NCBI GenBank assembly: GCA_903915555.1
Contig: CAIWTL010000619.1
Coordinates: forward strand, 1 to 22,158
Source: an uncultured Micrococcales bacterium
Lineage (GTDB): Bacteria; Actinomycetota; Actinomycetes; S36-B12; GCA-2699445
Length of the DNA stretch: 22,158 nucleotides
Reading direction: 5' to 3'
Positions 1 to 8,700 of the stretch are shown piece after piece. Numbering within the stretch: the first letter of the stretch is position 1; every line of letters begins with the position of its first letter. The translations under genes were made by a program, and so were the position numbers. The notes under the pieces were generated by a model. It was not told where the DNA came from, made no database searches, and saw only the letters and a list, made by a program, of their open reading frames with translations.

Positions 1-405
1 CTCAAGTGCCTGCGCGACGCGGCCGCCTGCACCGGCAAGCTGGACGCATTCGGACTTGTCTGTGCCCACTGCGGGCGCTGCCTGATAGACGCCCTCAGCG
101 CGGAGGCCGCCCGGCTGGTGACCCGCACCGCCGTCGGCGTCGGCTCCCGCGACCCCAATGTGCACGACTTCACGACCCCGCTGTTCACGGTGGACTCCCG
201 TTCGGGGACGGCGTTCGTGGGCGTCGACGGTGAGGCCCTGGAGCTGCCCACCCCTCTGACGTTCCGGAGCCACCCCGGAGGCCTTCGCATCCGTGTGCCC
301 GCCGACACCGAGCAGCGGCTCATGCGCCGACGGGCGCGCAACGTCAACCTCGGTGCGCTGCTCCGCGTGGCAGCCGGACACCCGATCCCGACCGAGGCCC
401 AGTGA
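1..405 (+). CDS. Diacylglycerol/lipid kinase family protein, C-terminal part (5' end outside window)
   Basis: The frame is open from base 1 to the TGA at 403-405, so only the last 134 residues are present. The second half reads like the C-terminal beta-sandwich of the DAGK/YegS/sphingosine-kinase family: a GVGSRDPNVHDF stretch, then GVDGEALELPTPLTF and a PGGLRIRVP strand, the usual DGE signature and closing strand of that domain. Such enzymes phosphorylate membrane lipids with ATP; the nucleotide-binding N-terminal domain would lie upstream. The first 40 residues hold five cysteines, including a CAHCGRC cluster, which is not typical of the family. The assignment rests on the DGE region only. 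The gene converges on the secreted-protein gene with a 23-bp gap that holds a hairpin. Confidence 0.6.
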   Translation, partial: LKCLRDAAACTGKLDAFGLVCAHCGRCLIDALSAEAARLVTRTAVGVGSRDPNVHDFTTPLFTVDSRSGTAFVGVDGEALELPTPLTFRSHPGGLRIRVPADTEQRLMRRRARNVNLGALLRVAAGHPIPTEAQ

Positions 406-432
406 CCGACCGGGGCGCAGGCGCCGGGTCAC
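402..432. terminator. Hairpin between convergent genes, likely bidirectional terminator
   Basis: GTGACC at 402-407 pairs with GGTCAC at 427-432, and further GC pairing is possible inside (GGCGC / GCGCC). The hairpin covers the stop codons of both converging genes (plus-strand stop 403-405, minus-strand stop 429-431). There is no clear U-tract, as is common in high-GC actinobacteria. Confidence 0.4.
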
Positions 433-1469
433 CCGATGCGGACGGCGGTCGTCGGCGCACGCAGGGAGTGTCCGCCGGCCCGGCAGGTTGCGGTGACCCG
501 CCACGTGCCAGGACTGCGCAGTTTCCCCCGCAGCGTGTTCGGGAAGACTGCCTGGCCCGTGCGCTTGGCGACCGTCGCCTTGCCGAGGCGGACCGTGGAT
601 CCGCTCTTGGCGGCAGTGGCGGTGCACACGGCCCTGGCCGGTGCGACGACGCGCAGCCGTCGGGGATCTCCGGTGCGCAGGGTCCCGACGGGTGCGACGA
701 CCCGGGCTCCCGAGCGGCCACGCCCGAGCTTCAGCCGCAACTCACCGGGGTCCGCGGCCGCCATACGGCGGGCCGGGCCGACCGAGGTCGCCGCGGCCTC
801 CGGCTCGAACGGGGCGGCGTACGTGTCCACGTAGCGCCCGCTGCCACCCACGGCAGCGGCGTAGACACCGCTGCCTGCGACGATGTCCACCGAGACATCG
901 AGGGCCGTCGCGATCGACTGCTCCCCGGGCACGCGACTCATTCCGACGGTGCCCTTCGCGACCCCCGAGAGCCCGCCGTCGCGGAAGGAGAGCGTCCACC
1001 CACAGGAGACCGGGCCACCCCCCGAGATGGCGACCAGTTCCACGTCCGTGACCGCGAAGTCCTCGCCCAGGGTCACCAGGACATCCGTGGTGCCGGGGAA
1101 CACGAAGTCGCATGTCAGGAGGAAGTCGCCATCCCGTTGGCTGCTGCCCGCGCGCCCTGAAACCGTCATCCCCGCATCAGCGACCCGGAGGGGCACGTCG
1201 CTGCACAGGAAGGGGACACCCACCTTCGGGATCGGTGAGCCGGGAGGGAAGGCATCGGGGCACTTCTGGCGAACCAACTCCACGTTGTCGCGATTGAGTT
1301 CGGTGACATCCACCTCGACGGGTGGCGTGCGGGTGAGGGTGATGCTGTAGTCCTCGACGCGTTCCACGGCTTGGGCGGGGGACGCCCAGAACCCGAGGGC
1401 GACCATGGCGGTCGCGAGGACGGCGGCCCCGGCGCGTCGGAGGGGAACGGCGGCTTTCTCGACGTGCAT
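429..1469 (-). CDS. Secreted hypothetical protein with Sec signal peptide
   Basis: A protein of 346 residues. The N-terminus has a positive n-region (K5, R11, R12), a hydrophobic stretch AAVLATAMVALGFWA and a c-region ending SPAQA before VERVEDY, so cleavage near residue 34 and export are expected. The mature part is beta-rich with six cysteines that could form disulfides. A middle stretch (VSCGWTLSFRDGGLSGVAKG) and a lysine/arginine-rich C-terminal third (from about residue 245) look like two small beta-sandwich units. No catalytic motif is visible and I do not recognise the family. The ATG is preceded by AAGGGG at a suitable distance, which supports this start. It is monocistronic and converges on the lipid-kinase gene. 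Confidence 0.8.
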   Translation of the reverse strand: MHVEKAAVPLRRAGAAVLATAMVALGFWASPAQAVERVEDYSITLTRTPPVEVDVTELNRDNVELVRQKCPDAFPPGSPIPKVGVPFLCSDVPLRVADAGMTVSGRAGSSQRDGDFLLTCDFVFPGTTDVLVTLGEDFAVTDVELVAISGGGPVSCGWTLSFRDGGLSGVAKGTVGMSRVPGEQSIATALDVSVDIVAGSGVYAAAVGGSGRYVDTYAAPFEPEAAATSVGPARRMAAADPGELRLKLGRGRSGARVVAPVGTLRTGDPRRLRVVAPARAVCTATAAKSGSTVRLGKATVAKRTGQAVFPNTLRGKLRSPGTWRVTATCRAGGHSLRAPTTAVRIG

Positions 1470-1556
1470 CGCAGGACCCCTTCCCCGTCACCCATTTCCA
1501 CCGTATCGGCGTGAGCCGGCCTCACCAGGGCCCTTGGTCCCGCGGGGTTCGGGACC

Positions 1557-1838
1557 TCAGGGACAGCCGGGGCAGCAGGGCCCCGAACCGCAGCAGCCGC
1601 ACCGGCGGCAGCAGCAGAGACACCGCCCGTCAGCAGGACCGGGCGGCTGCGCGCGACACTGCGGGCTTTGCGGACACCGCGGGGACTGCGAGGGCTCGGG
1701 CCCGGGTCGCTGCACCCACCAGGCGCCGAGGACCATGACGGCGATGAGTACCCACAGCCACGGACCCAGCACGAAAGCCGCGACGACCAGCACCGGGATG
1801 GCGATCATCCAGGTGAGGCACGACAGGCAGGAGTTCAC
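1557..1838 (-). CDS. Small membrane protein with cysteine-rich C-terminal tail
   Basis: A protein of 93 residues starting at a GTG whose bases overlap the TGA of the upstream NYN-like gene (GTGA at 1835-1838), so translation is probably coupled. After NSCLSCL comes a hydrophobic region (about residues 8-42) long enough for a hairpin of two membrane helices, then a Pro/Gln linker and a tail very rich in Cys, Gly and Pro. There are fourteen cysteines, ten of them in the last 22 residues. Such a tail could bind metal (zinc or iron-sulfur) or a thiol partner, but no known zinc-finger spacing is evident. An open frame also exists on the other strand; the coupling and the membrane segment favour this one. 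Function unknown. Confidence 0.6.
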   Translation of the reverse strand: MNSCLSCLTWMIAIPVLVVAAFVLGPWLWVLIAVMVLGAWWVQRPGPEPSQSPRCPQSPQCRAQPPGPADGRCLCCCRRCGCCGSGPCCPGCP

Positions 1839-2407
1839 GCGCGTCCGACCGCTGGACGCAGGTAGGGAAGCAGACGGCGGGAAGGGTGGTGACCGGTCGG
1901 CACGACGACGTCCACCGGACCGTCAGCGACGAGTCCGGCGAAGATGCCGTCCCCCGAGACGACCGTGACCCGGGCCCGGGGTCGCTGCCTGCGCACAACC
2001 TTCACGAAGTCCATCAGTTGCTCATCGGCTGCGTCCGGGCCGACCTCGGCGATTCGCCATGACCAGCGGGGGTAGCGGAACCATACGCTGTGGTCGAGGG
2101 CCTCAGCAGCGGTCCTCGAGATCACTGCGAGACTCAGCTCGCTCGCCGACAGCCGCCCGTAGACCTCGTCGAGTGCGGCGAGTGCGGCTGTCACGTCGAT
2201 GCGTGAGTCCCGCCCGATGACGATGTTGTCGGCATCGACGACGACGATGTCCGACCGAGGTGACCGGGGCGGGCGTGGGAGGTCGGCGGGCGTCACCGTC
2301 GACACGCGGGGCGTGTGCGTGACCGCCGGAGCCTCGGCCGCGAGTGCGCGACGCATCGTCGGGACGTGGGCGGTGAAGGTGATGTCGCGCTTGTTCCTGC
2401 GGCTCAT
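1835..2407 (-). CDS. NYN/PIN-like nuclease-fold protein
   Basis: A protein of 190 residues. The ATG at 2405-2407 is preceded by AGGGGGAA at good spacing; an in-frame upstream start at 2491 has no such site and would run through the promoter. After a basic N-terminus (MSRRNKRD) and a Pro/Arg linker, the domain starts at about residue 52 with DIVVVDADNIVIGRDSR. The first-strand Asp-x-Asp-Asn matches NYN-type metal-dependent nuclease folds. Later strands read RVTVVSGDGIFAGLV and VDVVVPTGHHPSRRLLPYL, with the family-like SGDGxF turn. NYN proteins are usually RNA-processing nucleases, but activity here is inference. It is coupled to the small cysteine-tailed membrane protein. Its promoter region carries a PafBC-like motif shared with two other genes. 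Confidence 0.65.
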   Translation of the reverse strand: MSRRNKRDITFTAHVPTMRRALAAEAPAVTHTPRVSTVTPADLPRPPRSPRSDIVVVDADNIVIGRDSRIDVTAALAALDEVYGRLSASELSLAVISRTAAEALDHSVWFRYPRWSWRIAEVGPDAADEQLMDFVKVVRRQRPRARVTVVSGDGIFAGLVADGPVDVVVPTGHHPSRRLLPYLRPAVGRA

Positions 2408-2457
2408 GTCGTTCCCCCTGTCGTGATGTCCGCCCCTCCGTGTGGGACGCCATGACC

Positions 2458-2480
2458 AGTGTCGGAAGCGGCTCCGACAC
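2458..2480 (-). promoter_or_regulatory. PafBC/RecA-NDp-like promoter motif, also an inverted repeat
   Basis: Read on the minus strand: GTGTCGGAG, eight bases, GACACT. The arrangement mirrors TTGTCRGTG-N8-TAnnnT of mycobacterial PafBC promoters, with mismatches. The -10-like hexamer lies about 50 bp before the NYN start at 2407. The site is also a perfect palindrome (GTGTCGGA / TCCGACAC around six bases), so it could serve the divergent membrane-WYL operon that starts at 2532. Confidence 0.45.
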
Positions 2481-2531
2481 AATAGGTGCAACCGCGGCGC
2501 ATCGGTCGCCGTGTCCTGGCACGGTGGTCGC

Positions 2532-3470
2532 GTGGACGCGACCCGACCGACCCGCCGATCCCTGCGATGGGGAGCCCTGGCGGCCGCTGCCGTCGCCCTG
2601 ACCGGCTGCGGCAGGCTGGACGAGCTGACCTACGACCCACCCGTGACGCCCGAGGAGTGGTGCGCCGGCCGGCCCTGTGTCCAGATGGGTGACATCGTCC
2701 TCAACGAGCCGCTCGGGACCTTCCTGGTGTTCGCGCTGGCGCTGGCCTGGGTGGGAGTGGGGATCTACTTCCTGGTGACGCGGCAGGGACAGCGCTCCCG
2801 GCTGTGGCTGGGTATCGCGCTGATCCTCGGCGGCGTCGGAGCCGCACAGGCGGGGGTCAGTTACCAGGCCTTCAGCTACCAGTTGAAGTGCGCCGGACAG
2901 GAGGTGTGCCGCTACACCAACGGTTTCGAGGTCGGCTACAGCGTCACGCAGGCGTGGAGTGTGAGTGCCATGCTCATCGCCGTCGCCATCGCCTGCACGG
3001 TGGGCGCCGCACGGACGGCCCTCATCGTCTACTCCGTGGCCAATGCCGCCGTCTACTGCGTGGTAGCCGTGGCGGGTGTGATGACGCCCAGCAAACTGCT
3101 GCTGTCGTTCGAGGTGCTGATGTTGTTCGCACTGCCCGGGATCATCCTGGTCATGGTCGTCGCGGGGATCCGGTGGCGGCATGCGGGCAACCGGGAGGAC
3201 CGCCTCAGCGCCCGGGCGATCTTCTGGGCGGCTGTGCTGCTGATCGCGGTCCAGGTCGCCTACTTCGCCTACTACGCCCTCGGTGTCACCCAGACGCTGT
3301 GGAACGGCGGAGCCGGCTTCTACTTCTCCGAGAACGACGTGCTGCACGTCGGGATGCTTCTGTGGCTGTGGTTCGTGGCGGCGTCGCTGGGTCCCCGCCT
3401 GGCCGACCGTGGGGACGCCGACGCCGGGGATCCCACTGTGGCGGTGGGAGTCGGCGGGGGCACGCCATGA
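2532..3470 (+). CDS. Seven-helix membrane protein with N-terminal lipobox
   Basis: A protein of 312 residues from the GTG at 2532, chosen because it places RRS and then a hydrophobic stretch ending in the lipobox LTGC (Cys 26) at the N-terminus; other upstream GTG codons are possible. After a short outer segment with Cys 44 and 49, seven hydrophobic helices follow at about 61-82, 91-110, 141-159, 162-183, 188-212, 229-250 and 269-287. The last begins with an ENDVLH sequence, which recalls the conserved N-D-x-x-H of seven-helix membrane hydrolases of the CREST type, but I cannot assign it. Its stop overlaps the start of the first WYL regulator (ATGA), so the three genes form one operon and this protein may sense or relay a membrane signal to the regulators. 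That role is inference. Confidence 0.7.
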   Translation: MDATRPTRRSLRWGALAAAAVALTGCGRLDELTYDPPVTPEEWCAGRPCVQMGDIVLNEPLGTFLVFALALAWVGVGIYFLVTRQGQRSRLWLGIALILGGVGAAQAGVSYQAFSYQLKCAGQEVCRYTNGFEVGYSVTQAWSVSAMLIAVAIACTVGAARTALIVYSVANAAVYCVVAVAGVMTPSKLLLSFEVLMLFALPGIILVMVVAGIRWRHAGNREDRLSARAIFWAAVLLIAVQVAYFAYYALGVTQTLWNGGAGFYFSENDVLHVGMLLWLWFVAASLGPRLADRGDADAGDPTVAVGVGGGTP

Positions 3471-4414
3471 GTGATCGGCCGCCGGGCAGGGACCAGGGCG
3501 AGGCCCTGCTCCGGCTCGTGCGCGTGCTCACCCTGCTGGCCAACTCGGCGCCGCAGTGGGTGAACCGCGACTACATCATCGAGTCCGTCGGGTACCGCGC
3601 CGCCGGCATGAGCAACAAGCGGGACGAACTGCGGCGAGACCTCACGAATCTCCGCCGACTGGGCTGGCGCATCGATACCGATGGATCGGCCGGAGACCAG
3701 GCTCGGCTGCGGCTCGCGGACCAGGACCCGCGACTCGCGACCCTCCTGACGGCCGAGCAGTTGACCGAGTTGCGGCGGGCCGCGCGCGCCGGCGGGATGG
3801 ATCCCGACGAGTTGGGGCTGCCGAAACCCTCCCCCACCACATCCCGTGGGCGCCCCGGAGACGCGGATGTGAGGGTCTCGCTACGGACCAGTGACGCGTT
3901 CCTGCTCGAGACCACGCTCCACGCCCTGCAGCACCGGTGCCTCCTCCACGTGACGTACTCCGACCGGGAACGGGTACTGGAGGTCGACCGGGTGTTCCAG
4001 ACCTCCACCGGCCGTTGGCGGGTGGTCGCCAGGCAGGATGGTCAGCAGAAGCAGTTCCGCCTCGACCGCTTCCAGGCCATCCGGGCGGATCTGCCGGGGA
4101 CGGCCGGACCGATGCACCCCGACCTGTCCACCCAGGATCCTCTCGAATACCCGGACGGGGAACCGATCACCGCGGTCGTCTCCGTCGCGAAGGAGCATGA
4201 GAGGCAGGCGGTCCGGGAGTTGGGGCGCCCGCTGGAGCGGACGGAGCGGCCGGACGTCGTCGAACTGAGGATCCGTGTGGTCAACCGGCCACTGTGGCGC
4301 TTGCGGCTCTACCAGTTGGGAGAGCGCGTGATGCTGCTCGGTCCCGACGCACTGCGTGACGAGGTCCGCGACGAGTTGGAGGCCTTCGCCTCCGGCGGCA
4401 CGGGGAAGTCCTGA
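3467..4414 (+). CDS. WYL-domain transcriptional regulator, PafB-like
   Basis: A protein of 315 residues starting at ATG 3467 (ATGA overlap with the membrane protein). Residues 12-70 form a winged-helix-like region (LLRLVRVLTLLANSAPQWVN...RRDLTNLRRLGWRI), as in DeoR/PafB-type WYL proteins. A WYL domain at about 150-210 contains TYSDRERVLEVDRVF, GRWRVVARQ and FRLDRFQAI. The signature W-Y-L is reduced to WRV, so ligand or nucleic-acid binding may differ. A C-terminal WCX-like region (about 235-315) follows. The second WYL gene starts within its stop codon, the arrangement of PafB-PafC, the DNA-damage-responsive activator pair of actinobacteria. No proteasome genes adjoin in this window, so it may be a paralogous pair. 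Confidence 0.75.
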   Translation: MSDRPPGRDQGEALLRLVRVLTLLANSAPQWVNRDYIIESVGYRAAGMSNKRDELRRDLTNLRRLGWRIDTDGSAGDQARLRLADQDPRLATLLTAEQLTELRRAARAGGMDPDELGLPKPSPTTSRGRPGDADVRVSLRTSDAFLLETTLHALQHRCLLHVTYSDRERVLEVDRVFQTSTGRWRVVARQDGQQKQFRLDRFQAIRADLPGTAGPMHPDLSTQDPLEYPDGEPITAVVSVAKEHERQAVRELGRPLERTERPDVVELRIRVVNRPLWRLRLYQLGERVMLLGPDALRDEVRDELEAFASGGTGKS

Positions 4415-5466
4415 TGGCAGCCCGAATCCCGAAGTTCGCCCGGCGGCTCGGTCAGACCGCCGAGGCCCTGCAGATCCTCTCCCTCTACCCCGCTGAAGGT
4501 CTGCCGATCGGCGAGTTGGCGACACTCCTGGGGACCACAGAATACGAGATCCGGGAGACCCTGGACAGTTTCAGCCGAGGCCAGTACCTCGATGACGATC
4601 CCGGACGGGTGATGGGGTCGCGGATCGACTTCTACGACGCTCCCCTGCCCAGCGGAGCGGACGAGGAGGCGCTGGCGGACTGGCTCGACGAGCACACGGT
4701 GGAGCCCGATGCCGCCGGGTGGGTGCGCCTAGTTCCGGGGGACCCGGATGCGGACCCGTTCAACGTGATGCTGGGGGTGGAACAGATCGTCGATCTGCTC
4801 ACCTGCGCTGACAGCCTCTTCCGGACGGAGCCCGGCAACGAGGATCTGCGGGAGGCCATCGCGGCGCTGCGACTGCACTGGTTCCCCGACACTGCACTGT
4901 CCAGTCAGTTCCTGTCCCGGTCGTCGTCACTCCCCCTGATCCGGCAGGCGATCTCGGAGAAGCGCAAGGTCCGCTTCTCCTACAGCAGGGAGTGGAGACC
5001 AGGGGTGGGGGACCGGGTGGTGGAACCCTACGCCCTGCGCCGGACCTACCTGGGATTCGAACTGGACGCAGGACCTGTGGGGGACAACGGTCGCATCCGG
5101 ACGTTCCTGCTGCGCAACATCTGGCAGATCGAGATGCTCGAGGACCGCTTCGAACGGCCGACCGATGTCGAGGCCCTGATCGCGGCGAACCGGGACACCG
5201 TGCTGGTGCAGCTGTACGTGCCGATGATCTCGAAGCGCACCTACGAGGGGCTCATGCTGGACTGGCGGGTCGTGCGGGAGGACGACCCGCGCCCGGACGG
5301 CGAGCGTCTACTGGAGGTGGAGTTGCAGCAGCCGTTCGCCGAGCGTCTCGCCATGATCATGTTCCGCGCGGGTCCCGGGTCCGCCGTGGAGTCCGGCCCG
5401 GCCGAGCTGTGGGACGCCGCCGCTCGGCGCGCCCGTGAACTCCTGATCCACCACGGCCTCGACTGA
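4414..5466 (+). CDS. WYL-domain transcriptional regulator, PafC-like
   Basis: A protein of 350 residues starting at ATG 4414-4416, which shares one base with the preceding TGA. The N-terminal 60 residues (QTAEALQILSLYPAEGLPIGELATLLGTTEYEIRETLDSF) form a helix-turn-helix like that of PafC. A middle linker of about 100 residues follows. The WYL domain lies at about 170-240, with IRQAISEKRKVRFSYS, VVEPYALRRTYLGFELDA and RTFLLRNIWQIEML. The C-terminal WCX-like region ends in ARRARELLIHHGLD. PafB and PafC normally act as a heterodimer that helps RNA polymerase at damage-inducible promoters. The tight coupling to the other WYL gene suggests stoichiometric production. That it controls the shared promoter motifs found here is inference. 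Confidence 0.75.
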   Translation: MAARIPKFARRLGQTAEALQILSLYPAEGLPIGELATLLGTTEYEIRETLDSFSRGQYLDDDPGRVMGSRIDFYDAPLPSGADEEALADWLDEHTVEPDAAGWVRLVPGDPDADPFNVMLGVEQIVDLLTCADSLFRTEPGNEDLREAIAALRLHWFPDTALSSQFLSRSSSLPLIRQAISEKRKVRFSYSREWRPGVGDRVVEPYALRRTYLGFELDAGPVGDNGRIRTFLLRNIWQIEMLEDRFERPTDVEALIAANRDTVLVQLYVPMISKRTYEGLMLDWRVVREDDPRPDGERLLEVELQQPFAERLAMIMFRAGPGSAVESGPAELWDAAARRARELLIHHGLD

Positions 5467-5476
5467 GTGCCGCTGC

Positions 5477-5499
5477 TCCGATCGACGGTAACGGTCGGA
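5477..5499. terminator. Hairpin between convergent genes, possible terminator
   Basis: TCCGATC at 5477-5483 can pair with GGTCGGA at 5493-5499 (one G-U pair) around a nine-base loop. It lies just after the PafC-like stop (5466) and before the DUF2510 gene end (5551) on the other strand. There is no U-tract. Confidence 0.35.
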
Positions 5500-5550
5500 T
5501 CAGCGCCGCCAGCTCGCCCGGACTCCTGGGCTGACTGCGCGGACGGTGGG

Positions 5551-5712
5551 CTACTCGTCCGCCGGTTCGTCGGTGGACGGCCTGGGTGGCAGCACGATCG
5601 TCATGGGGCGGGTGCGGTCGGTCCACGTGTGGCCGTCCCAGTAGCGCTCCTGCGGCGTGCCCTTGGGGTCGGGGTACCAGCCGGGATCGATGGCTCCCAT
5701 GTGTTGGCTCAC
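5551..5712 (-). CDS. DUF2510 domain small protein
   Basis: A 53-residue protein from the GTG at 5710-5712 to TAG at 5551-5553. The start is supported by GAGGAG six bases upstream. Residues 10-36 match the DUF2510 motif: DPGWYPDPKG, then QERYWDGHTWTDRTRP. This short Trp/Tyr-rich module is common in actinobacteria, usually at the end of membrane or secreted proteins; a stand-alone copy with a short acidic tail (STDEPADE) is at the small end of the family. Its function is unknown. It begins 31 bp after the helicase-nuclease stop on the same strand and so is probably the last gene of that transcript. Confidence 0.75.
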   Translation of the reverse strand: MSQHMGAIDPGWYPDPKGTPQERYWDGHTWTDRTRPMTIVLPPRPSTDEPADE

Positions 5713-5743
5713 GTCGTCTCCTCACCTTCGTGGCGTGCGTGCG

Positions 5744-8700
5744 TCACTGCGTCGCCCCACCCTGCCACAGGCCTCGGTCCACGGTGTCCGGTGGTGAGGA
5801 GGAGCGGCCACCGACGACGCCGAGGAAAGCACCCAGCAATTCGAGTTCCCCCGCGGTCGCCGGGTCGTGGGCACCCAGGGCCGGGGAGAACACCAGGTAC
5901 GCGGCCCACTGCGCCCGGGAGAGCGCCACGTTGAGGCGGTTGCGGGACAGGACGAAGCCGAATCCCCGGCGTACATCCTCCCTGGACGACGTTGTCATGG
6001 ACACGATCACCACGGGTGCCTCCTGCCCCTGGAACCTGTCGACGGTGCCCACCGGCACACCGGGCAGGCCGGCCTCCCGCAGTGCTGCGCGGATGGCATC
6101 CACCTGCGCGTTGTACGGGGCCACGACGAGGATGTCGTCGGGGCCCAGGGGGCGGGTACCGTCCGTATCCGTCCACTGGGCGCCGATGTGCCGAGCCACG
6201 AGGTCGACGACGGCCCGGACCTCCTCGTCGGATCGGACCGTGTTGCCGGAGTGCTGCACGACCACCGGGTGCACGCCGGGCACGACACCTGCCAGTCGGC
6301 GGTCGAGCACGCAGTCGTGGGACTCCAGCCGACGCGCGTAGGACAGCCGAGAGACGACTTCCGTGAGTGCCGGATGCATTCGCCGGGTGCGGTCGAGGAA
6401 GTAGCCGAAACGCTCGGGAAGTACCTCGGCGCCGGCGGCGAGCCAGGCGAGTGCGGACTCGTCCACCGGCTCGGGGTGGGTGCCCTGGGAGACCTGCGGC
6501 AACTGCTGGGGGTCTCCCAGCAGGAGCAGGTTGCGCGCGCTCCCCCACAGGGAGAGCAGGAAGCCCAGGGAGTACTGTCCGGCCTCGTCGACGATGAGCA
6601 GGTCCAGCGGAAGTTCGTCGGCGATCGCCTTTCCTGTGAACTGCCACGCCGTGCCGCCCACGAGCACTCCCCGCGGCGACCGTTGCAGGAGCTGCTCCGG
6701 CTGCTGGGTGTAGTACGGCTTGTCGGCGCCGCTGCGCTTCTTGGGTTTCTTCGCCACCCTGTCCGCCGGCACACCCAACTCGATCGCCTTGTCCAGCACG
6801 TTCTCCACCGCCTTGTGGGACTGGGCGACGACACCGATTCGCCATCCGTCTGCGACGAGGGCGTCGATGACCTCGGCGGCGATGTGGGTCTTGCCCGCGC
6901 CGGGCGGCCCCTGCACCGCGAGGTAGGAGTCGTCCAGCTGTCGGACGGCGGCCAGGATGTCGGCGGCCCGGTCGTCGGTGCGGGGCAGCGTGCCACCGCC
7001 GCGCAGGCGCGGTTCCGCCCGTCGCAGGATGTCGACGACCGCCCGCGAGGGGGCGCCGGGGCGCTCCCGCTGCCACATCTCGGCGAACTGCCTGACCTGG
7101 CTCTCGACGTTCCCGATGCGCACCACCGGCTGGGGGAACACGGCACTGGGGAGCGTGTCGAAAGCGGAGTACGCCAGGGTGTGGCCCTCGCCCGAGACAC
7201 GCAGCGTCGGCCCCTCGTGGGAGACGACGGTGGCCTCGGTCCACCCGCGCCCGCCCGCCTGACCCGTCACCACGCCCGCGGGCGGGTCGTCGTAGACCAG
7301 GCAGACCTGGTCGCCAGGGGCATATTCGACCAGTCCGTCCTCCGCCAGGTCCAGCGCGAGTTCCCGGTAGCGGTACTTCCGCTTCGGCACCCAGGCCTCG
7401 GCGACGCCACCTTCGACGACGAGGACCTCGCGGTCGACCTCCCAGTCCTCGCCGGGGGCGTCCAGGCGATCGAAGTGTGCCCACCACTGGGGTCGCGACT
7501 CACGCCGGAAGAATCCGAGGCCCGCGTACACGAGTGCTCGGGACTGCTGGTCTGCGTCGCGGTCCGTGGGCGGGACATCGGCGACCAGGTCGGCCAGGTC
7601 GTCATCCGCGGTGGAGCTCCTGGGTGCCCGTCCGGCCGCCGCTCCCGCTGACGCTCCCACCGGGGGAGCGTCGACCGCATCCAGCACGCGGACGGCCTCC
7701 CAGGAGGGGCGCAGCCAACGGTCCAGTCGCAGGGTGCTGACGCAGTCGACTTCGTTGTACTGCGCGATCCCGGCGAGTTTCGCCTGCGCCTCCACGGGCT
7801 CATCGGCCGCGACGTGCGCCAGGTAACTCCCGTAGTCGGCCACCGAGTCACCGGCGGTGACGACGTCCTGCTCCCGCACGAGCCCGTAGAGGGGCTCGAG
7901 TTTCTTGATGGAGTAGGAGTCCTGGGAGACCCGGAAACTGCCCTTGAAGACCTTCATGAGATCGACGAGGCGCCCACCTCGCAACCAGTCGTCGATGACA
8001 TCCTCGCGGGTGCCGTAGACACCTGCGAGACGCTTCAGCGACGTGGGCTCGTAGGGTGCGTAGTGATAGATGTGCATGTCGGGCCACTGTCCGATGCGTT
8101 CCTGCATCCGGTCGACGAAGCGCTCGAATGTGGCCTTCTCCGCAACGGCGTCGTGCGCCCAGAGGGGGGTGAAGCGGGGGTCGTCGTCCCCGCCCTCGTC
8201 CACGGTCACGTAGCCGAAGAGGTACTCCAGACCGGCGCCGCCTCCGGCGAACGGATCCCCCTCCATGTCGAACCACACGTCCCCGGGGCTCGGGGGCGGC
8301 ATCAGTCGCAGACCGTCGGGGGAGAACTGCTCGGCGACGACGATGCCGTCGGGGTTCTCCGCGTTTCGGCTGCGGTGTTGATCGGCCTGCAGCCGCGCCT
8401 GGTGGCGCAGCCGGTCGAACGACGCCTCCCCCATGCGGTCCGGTCGCTCGTCGGGGCCGGCGGCGCCCAACTGCTCCACGGTGCGGATGCCCGCGGCGCG
8501 CAGTGCGAGGCGCTGCTGGGCGCGCATGCCCGCGACGAGGGAGAGGTCCCGCTCCGCAACCCGTCCGTCCTGGCAGTGATCGGACCACACACAGGCTGAG
8601 CACGCGCCGCGCTTCTCGCCCCACAGCGGAACGGGTGGCGCGGGTTCCGCGGACAGTTGCGCCATCAGGTCGGCGCGCACGACGTGCAGTTTCGGCAGGA

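Noticed and set aside
1..120. Resemblance of the first 40 residues (CAHCGRC cluster) to DUF116 cysteine motifs
   Set aside because: The frame runs unbroken into a lipid-kinase C-terminus, and only 40 residues are visible; a fusion or chimera cannot be argued without the upstream sequence.
1405..1968. 187-codon plus-strand frame over the cysteine-rich gene
   Set aside because: Arg/Pro/Gln-rich and without a ribosome site; the minus-strand gene has a membrane segment and translational coupling.
2103..3347. 414-codon minus-strand open frame crossing the NYN gene, its promoter and the membrane gene
   Set aside because: It reads through the promoter palindrome and gives a His/Gln/Arg-rich translation with no domain.
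5709..7651. Long open frames of about 590 codons on both strands inside the helicase-nuclease gene
   Set aside because: They are out-of-frame shadows caused by high GC. The translations are rich in Arg, Gly and Pro without domain motifs, whereas the minus-strand frame 5744-9241 carries all helicase and nuclease motifs.
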